DNA of 64,000 nt from Acorus gramineus (lineage: Eukaryota > Streptophyta > Magnoliopsida > Acorales > Acoraceae). The stretch's first letter is position 1; every line of letters starts with the position of its first letter. Shown here one piece after another: positions 58,955-64,000 of the stretch. A program made the position numbers and the translations under genes. The stretch is from the NCBI GenBank assembly GCA_030737835.1, contig JAUJYN010000024.1:360016-424015 (forward strand), written 5' to 3'. A model generated the notes under the pieces. The model searched no databases, was not told the DNA's origin, and was given only the letters and a program-made list of their open reading frames with translations.

Positions 58955-60270
58955 AAAACAAAACAAAAAACGAAAAGTGTCTGAACCTCACACGCAAGCT
59001 GAAACTACAGTAACCTACAACAATAAACCTTGACCGCGGCTGTGCACTTGATTGCCTCGCACGCCTTGTCGTGAGTCGGGAACAGGAAATCGATTGATGC
59101 CCCTGCAAGCTCCATGTGACCTTCTTTATTTCTCCGTAAAATGTAAAAAATGCTACCACGACACTGCAATCATTCCCCTGGTTGACGAGTAAGACCCGGA
59201 CTGTCTTCGATGCAAAGTCTAATTTTGCATTTTCTCATTCAACACCACCTTCGATGGATTTTACAAGTCAAAAATTTCGTTCTCAACCTCTTCGGATGTC
59301 ACAAATGCAACCGCTGTGAACACTCACTTATTACTTCAACACTTCTTACACCCCCGTAAACGGTAAATGTGATACCACATCATGTTTACTAGTATTCACA
59401 GGCAAATCGTATACGTAGATATACCTGAATCTATTAAACAGGGTTGATCGCAAGAATGAGTTTGTAGACGACTTCTCTACTGCCATCTCCACCAATTTAT
59501 TCTTAGTGAATGCAACGAGCATCTCATTCGTAACTGTTTCTATCTTCTATTTTTTAAATGGTCATTAGGGGTAGGGGGGTCAGGATTAGGATTTTGTATT
59601 CGGGACAAAGATCTCCTCTATCGCAAATGCAAAACCCGAACCCTAACCCCCCTACCCCCAACGGCTATTTAAAAAATAAAAGAAAAAATGAAATTGAAGG
59701 AGATACTTGTTGCGTTCACTAAGAATGAGTTGGTGTTGATAGGAGTAGAGAAGACGTCTACAAACTCATTCTTCCGCTGAACCTTATTCAACAGGTTCAG
59801 GTACATCTACGCTTACGGTTTGCCAGTGAATACCAATGAACATGATGTAGTTACCACTTTTTCATTTAAGAGTGTAAGAAGTGTCAAAATAATAATCGAC
59901 CGAGTGTTTGTAGCTGTTGTGTTTGTGATATTCAAATAGGTTGACAACATAATTTTTGCCCTAGAAAATCCATGTGATATTGAATGAGCAATGCAAGATT
60001 AGACTTGCATCGAAGACAGCTCAGTTTTACTCCTCAACCAGGAGGATGACTGCAGCGCCGTGGAAGCCTTCTTTTCATTTTACGGAAAGATAGAGAAGGT
60101 CACATGGAGCTCACGGGAGAGCATCCGTGGATTTCCTATTCTAGACTCACGAAGAGGCGTGAGATGCAATCAAGGGCGCAGCCGCACTCAAGGTTTATTG
60201 TTGTAGGTTACTGTAGTTTCAGCTTGCGCGTGAGGTTCTGAATCCTTTCGTTTTTTTGTTTTTGGGGCTT
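58955..60270. mobile_element. Large imperfect hairpin, ~1.3 kb, arms ~620 bp
   Basis: The left arm (CTGAACCTCACACGCAAGCT at about 58981) is mirrored by GCGTGAGGTTCTGAATCC at the right end (about 60230). Successive pairs include the CTACAGTAACCTACAACAAT / TGTTGTAGGTTACTGTAG segments and AATGAGTTTGTAGACGACTT / AAGACGTCTACAAACTCATT. The centre at about 59607 has GGGGTAGGGGGGTCAGG against ACCCCCCTACCCCC. The arms have many mismatches, so the inversion is not recent. A transcript across it would fold into a long hairpin. Confidence 0.85.
60060..60240 (+). pseudogene. Possible captured RRM-type gene fragment in the hairpin arm
   Basis: One frame reads VEAFFSFYGKIEKVTW, and the other arm on the minus strand (from about 59159) reads VAFFTFYGEIKKVTW. 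This resembles the second helix-strand part of an RNA-recognition motif of the EFFSFSGDIEYV type seen in BPA1-like plant proteins. The match is only about 15 residues, so capture of a host exon is a guess. Confidence 0.25.
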
Positions 60271-60274
60271 TGAA

Positions 60275-60985
60275 TTATTTCATAGAAGAAACCTATCTTC
60301 CGTGGCAAAATGTTTTCCCGATGAAATAATTTCGTTGCTATTATCATTGCATATGGGAAAATATTTTGCTATAAATTTATAATTTTGCAGCCAATGATGA
60401 CCTTTTGTGACAAGATTAATCTTGTCACAAAAGATCACATTTTTTTGCGAAATTAATTTCATTGCAAAATGGCATATCTTATGACAAAATTACTTTCACG
60501 GTAAAAGGTAACCTTTTTAAACGAAATTATTTTCGTCGCCAAAAGTGATATTTCACAACGAAATTAATTTCACAACACAAAGTTCTTTTTTCTGTGAAAT
60601 ATTTCATAGCTAAAAGTTAATAAATTTAATAAAAAAATTAAATACATACCTTTCCTGTGAAATATTTCCATTTTCGTAGCCAAATAACACATTTTTCTAC
60701 GAAAATATTTAGTAGCTAAAAGTATATAAATTTAATTAAAAAAAATACAGACTTTTCCCTGTGAAATATTTCGTTTGAAAATGTCACATCTTTCGTAGAT
60801 AAATCACATCAAACCTCACAAGACATATGATGATTATTTAATTGTAATACATATGGTGTGGTGACTAATCAAAGATAGACCCAAAGGCATGAGGATTTTA
60901 TCTAATATAATAAACTATATAAATGCGAGCTTTTAAGTAAGAGTTCTAGTGGTAGATGCACTCATATTTTCCAGTAGTAATAGGC
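60275..60985. mobile_element. CACTA-like non-autonomous fragment
   Basis: Dense short motifs of the type TTTCGTNGCNAAA, ACGAAATTAATTTC, TGTGAAATATTTC occur in both orientations, as in subterminal regions of plant CACTA elements. The right side ends in TTTTCCAGTAGTA, a near match to the inverse of a CACTACTGGAAAA terminus. The left end is not found. Confidence 0.5.
60402..60433. repeat. Perfect 32-bp palindrome
   Basis: CTTTTGTGACAAGATT is followed directly by its exact inverse complement. It lies in the CACTA-like fragment and is likely a subterminal motif pair. Confidence 0.9.
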
Positions 60986-61021
60986 ATGGCAAGGGAGAAA
61001 AAAGTGTAGAAGATTACTCAC

Positions 61022-62029
61022 AATGCAGCAGATCTCCTTCCACCATTGCTAATACAACACAAGCTATCAGAACCTACACAATAAAAATATGATATAATTC
61101 AATAAAATGATATGCCTAAAGCAACCAAGACTGAGTGAAAAGTAACCTTGTCAGGAAGAAGATCAAGGCATGATTTAATAACATAATTAATTCCCATCCT
61201 CCAGGCAATAAATCCATGAAGCTACACATATAATATAAGAGAACAAAAACCCAAGTTATAAATCATGTTTCACAAACTTCAGTTCCATTCTTAACTGCCA
61301 CAAGGAAAATACAAAAGACTTAACCCAATCAGTTGCTCCAGAGATAGCCAACCCTACAAATGCAGACAGATACATTTAATTTACAATCACCCTGCATTAA
61401 AACCTTGCTAAATTTTAAACTATAATTCAAATGGTTTTAAACACATATCAAATAATCTGATCAACACACAGTACAATCTAAAGATTGTTCTAGATATTGA
61501 TGTAGAACATTCAGTCTACATAAAGATTAAAAGCCAATGAAAAGTGCTACTACAATAAGTGATCTACGTGTGTCTCATTAAACTTCAACTATATATATAA
61601 ATTTATAATTACCAAATAACAAAAAAAAAAAAAAAAATCTTTACATCTCAAAACAAAGAAACCCAATGAACCCATCAAATAAATTAAAACACTCTCTACA
61701 GGACTACAGCTAAACCAAAATCAAATCAATGCCCAAAGTAATTAATAAATAAATCCTTACATCTTAAACCAAGGAAAAATAATGAAACTCATTAGTAAGA
61801 AAACACACTTTTTCCACCGAACCAGAAGACACAAATGATCCAAAATCAAAAACAAGAAAGAACTCAAAAAAAAAAAAACAAGAAAACAGAAAAGAGTGTT
61901 GTAAGCACCTAATACACCAGCAATCAAGTAATGTGAATGATTAACAAACCAGTCTTTCAAAAAAATTAGGTATCCATATTTCATTTCTGGAAGGTGAAAA
62001 CTTGTGTAATAGTTATCCATATCTTCTAT
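61022..62029 (-). pseudogene. CLS: Cardiolipin synthase (CDP-alcohol phosphatidyltransferase type) pseudogene
   Basis: Four exons align in order with plant mitochondrial cardiolipin synthase, which joins CDP-diacylglycerol and phosphatidylglycerol in the inner membrane. Exons: 62029-61918 (ends DWFVNHSHYLIA), 61362-61325 (FVGLAISGATDW), 61221-61147 (LHGFIAWRMGINYVIKSCLD then LLPDK) and 61073-61022 (VLIACVVLAMVEGDLLH, donor GTGAGT). Phases join cleanly. The family motif DX2DGX2ARX8-9GX3DX3D reads DWLHGFIAW...KSCLDLLPD here: the second Asp is His, Arg is Trp and Gly is Lys, while the last two Asp remain. The acceptor before the second exon is TG instead of AG. The C-terminal half and a secure N-terminus are missing. 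It is very likely inactive. The upstream module (62832-63020) might supply a first exon, but I cannot link it. Confidence 0.8.
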
Positions 62030-62142
62030 TACTCAATAAAAAAAAAATACCATGATTCATGCACTAATTTTAGGATGTAATATATTGATGAAAGGACAAA
62101 ATCAAACCACAAACATCACAAGATATGAGCTTTCCAGCTTCA
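62030..62142. other. Spacer between the cardiolipin synthase remnant and module copy 3
   Basis: Contains a short repeat: AAATCAAACCACAAACATCA is echoed by CAATCAAACCACGAACATCG at the start of the module homology, possibly marking the duplication breakpoint. Confidence 0.5.
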
Positions 62143-62831
62143 ATCAAACCACGAACATCGCAAAAAGATTATCCTAAAACCCTTGATTAGAAATCAAAAT
62201 TTAGGGCTAGGGTTTGCTTCGGGTCTCATCATCCCATTCAAATCCTATAAAAAACAAGCATCTCAAATCATCTACTCAAATATTTAGTCATTCAAAAATC
62301 TCATCAACCATTTACCCATACTCGTAACAAATTAAATTTTTACTCGAATTTTTACCGAAATCAAAGGATTCTTAAATATTTACCCAAATTTTCAAATACT
62401 ATTTTTTCTATAACCCCACATTTTTAAAAGATTTAAGTAAAATATAAAGTAATAGTTGGAGAGACAATATAAAGTTTTTGCTTAAATTTTTAGTAAAATT
62501 TAGATATAGGTTTGAATAAGGGATACCTAATACAATCTTGTAAAATGCAAGAAATTCATCCCTAGAAGTGACTTTTAACAAGTTTCATAGATTACTTCAA
62601 AAAAAAAAAAAAAAAACAAGTTTCATAGATAGTGTTTTTTTTTCAATAATTAAAATAATACCAACACAAAAAAAATCTCATAAAAAATTATAAAATATTT
62701 TTTTTTTAGAAAAACAGAAACTGGAATTACACGTCATTTTTTATTTATAAAAAATTTTGATCATGAAATTTAAACAAACAATAGAAAAATAATAAATAGA
62801 TCTCTAAATCAATTTAAAAACTTAAAGTTTT

Positions 62832-63020
62832 TCAATAAAAACCCACAGTCCCCGTAACCCATTCACTGAACTCTATATGTGCTATACTAAAACTTAAAGG
62901 TTTATCACCTGGGGTGAATGATGGAGAACTGAGAACTGCAAGTGTAGGAAACAAGGACTTCAGGTTTGAAGTCACAAACAAGCCATAGGATCTCATCTTG
63001 ATAGGTATGGAAGAAAACAA
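62832..63020 (-). CDS. Possible first coding exon of the duplicated module (copy 3)
   Basis: Same 62-codon frame as at 86-274, identical in translation. A donor candidate CAG|GTGATA follows residues SSPSFTP. In this copy the next minus-strand exons downstream belong to the cardiolipin synthase remnant, so it could be its transit-peptide exon; nothing in the residues proves that. Confidence 0.3.
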   Translation of the reverse strand: MFSSIPIKMRSYGLFVTSNLKSLFPTLAVLSSPSFTPGDKPLSFSIAHIEFSEWVTGTVGFY

Positions 63021-63119
63021 AATTCCATGATATGGAGAAATAGCTTTGGGTTCAGATTTTCAAGTGCTTTTGATCACCTCCTTTGATTTTCCTTCTTGGT
63101 TGAACCTCCTCTATTCACT

Positions 63120-63130
63120 CTTATATATGC
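63120..63130 (-). promoter_or_regulatory. TATA-like box, module copy 3
   Basis: GCATATATAAG on the minus strand, about 100 bases upstream of the ATG at 63020, conserved in all three copies. Confidence 0.4.
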
Positions 63131-63846
63131 ACCTGGAGAAGAAGAGCTCAAAAAGAAAAAACTCCCAAGGCAACCCTGCTTCTCCTCCTCCTCATTGATG
63201 GGTTGAGTGTGTCTCTCTCATTTCATACGCATATAAGAAGCATGCATGGGGGACCTTTTTATAGACTTACTGTATGTTCATATCATGTCTTTTTATCATA
63301 GACATTAAATTGATCATAACACCCTTGATATTTAAACACACAATAATAAATAATAATCTTTTATTAACCATACTCATAAATAAATAAATAAATAGGACAG
63401 TCTCCATTCACTGTTTAAACTGAAATTTTCACTTGTTAAACTATATAAGAGTTGAATGTGATTATCTTAAAAAATAAAATTTAATTAAAAAAATTAAAAC
63501 ATTAATTTAATAAACCACATATACTAACAGCACGGACAAATGCAAATTATACAAGAGATTGTGATACTTTTAATAAATGAAATGATAGGCTAACAAGAGC
63601 TTGTGCCATGTGATCTCTTATGATAATAGGACATTTCCATATATAAGAAAAAATCAATAGCATGTGCCATGTGATCTCTTATGATAAAGGGTCATTTCCA
63701 TATTTATGAAAAAGTCAATAGCTTGTGCCATGTGATCTCTTATGATAAAGTGACTTTTTCATATTTAAAAAAAAATTATTTATTTTTTTAATCTATTTCT
63801 GGCAATCATTATATACAATAAATTCTGGACTTCAATTATATCAATG

Positions 63847-64000
63847 GATTTTTAATTTTAAGTCTCCACGAACCATCATATTTAGTGATCGATCCCTCCC
63901 TTCTTCGTATTTAGGTTTTAGTCCTCCGATTTAAAGGATAATTCATGGATAGATCCCTCACAGGGACTAAAAAGTAAATTAAATAATTTATGGATAAGTC
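63847..64000. mobile_element. Foldback MITE, copy 2 (cut by window end)
   Basis: Begins GATTTTTAATTTTAAGTC and follows 1097-1250 with only a few differences. Confidence 0.7.

Larger units (their letters stand above)
62143..64000 (-). repeat. Promoter/first-exon module, copy 3
   Basis: Homologous to 31723-33460 and, from 62747, to 1-1096. Closer to copy 1 than to copy 2 in the first-exon region and in having the foldback MITE. The window ends inside the MITE. Confidence 0.88.

Overview
The window is a transposon-packed stretch of nuclear DNA from a flowering plant. Evidence: spliced gene remnants with plant-like introns, a Ty1/copia element, a Ty3/gypsy element of Tekay/Del type with 3-kb LTRs, Tourist-like and foldback MITEs, four hAT-like elements, a LINE remnant, a SINE candidate, and very AT-rich intergenic DNA. 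I see no rRNA, tRNA, CRISPR array or bacterial/viral gene. I cannot place the species more precisely.

Layout. 1-1.1 kb: copy 1 of a promoter/first-exon module that returns at 31.7-33.5 kb and 62.1-64.0 kb. 1.4-11.9 kb: a tandem array of a ~1.85-kb unit carrying a Tourist-like MITE. Its second unit is interrupted by a 5.9-kb copia element with a perfect 5-bp target duplication and visible empty sites in its sister units. 11.9-15.9 kb: half a Tekay/Del element on the minus strand (gag, primer site, 5' LTR). 16-19.5 kb: an 839-bp hAT element and a minus-strand gene or remnant encoding a 20-residue P/G/Y repeat. 19.5-25 kb: intergenic DNA with a decayed LINE. 25.2-30.5 kb: a minus-strand multi-exon gene that I do not recognise. 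It was damaged by a 366-bp tandem triplication and then by a 3.3-kb solo LTR of the Tekay/Del family that landed on a splice acceptor. 33.5-50.7 kb: layered duplications, with a second ~1.85-kb array at 37.8-42.6 kb, a MITE family and two further hAT elements. 52.0-52.8 kb: a pseudogene of an 11-beta-hydroxysteroid dehydrogenase-like (steroleosin-type) reductase. 56.1-60.3 kb: a cluster of large palindromes, three with minisatellite arms and one ~1.3-kb hairpin. 60.3-61.0 kb: a CACTA-like fragment. 61.0-62.0 kb: a minus-strand cardiolipin synthase pseudogene with lost catalytic residues.

No gene in the window looks fully intact, and there is no operon-like cooperation. The main biology is serial duplication, nesting and decay: two gene fragments each sit behind a copy of the same promoter-like module about 30 kb apart, and insertion order can be read from empty sites and target duplications. 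The strongest novel candidates are the foldback cluster at 56-60 kb, the solo LTR placed on a splice acceptor inside a fresh exon triplication, and a copia element whose gag region is gone and whose leader is a minisatellite.
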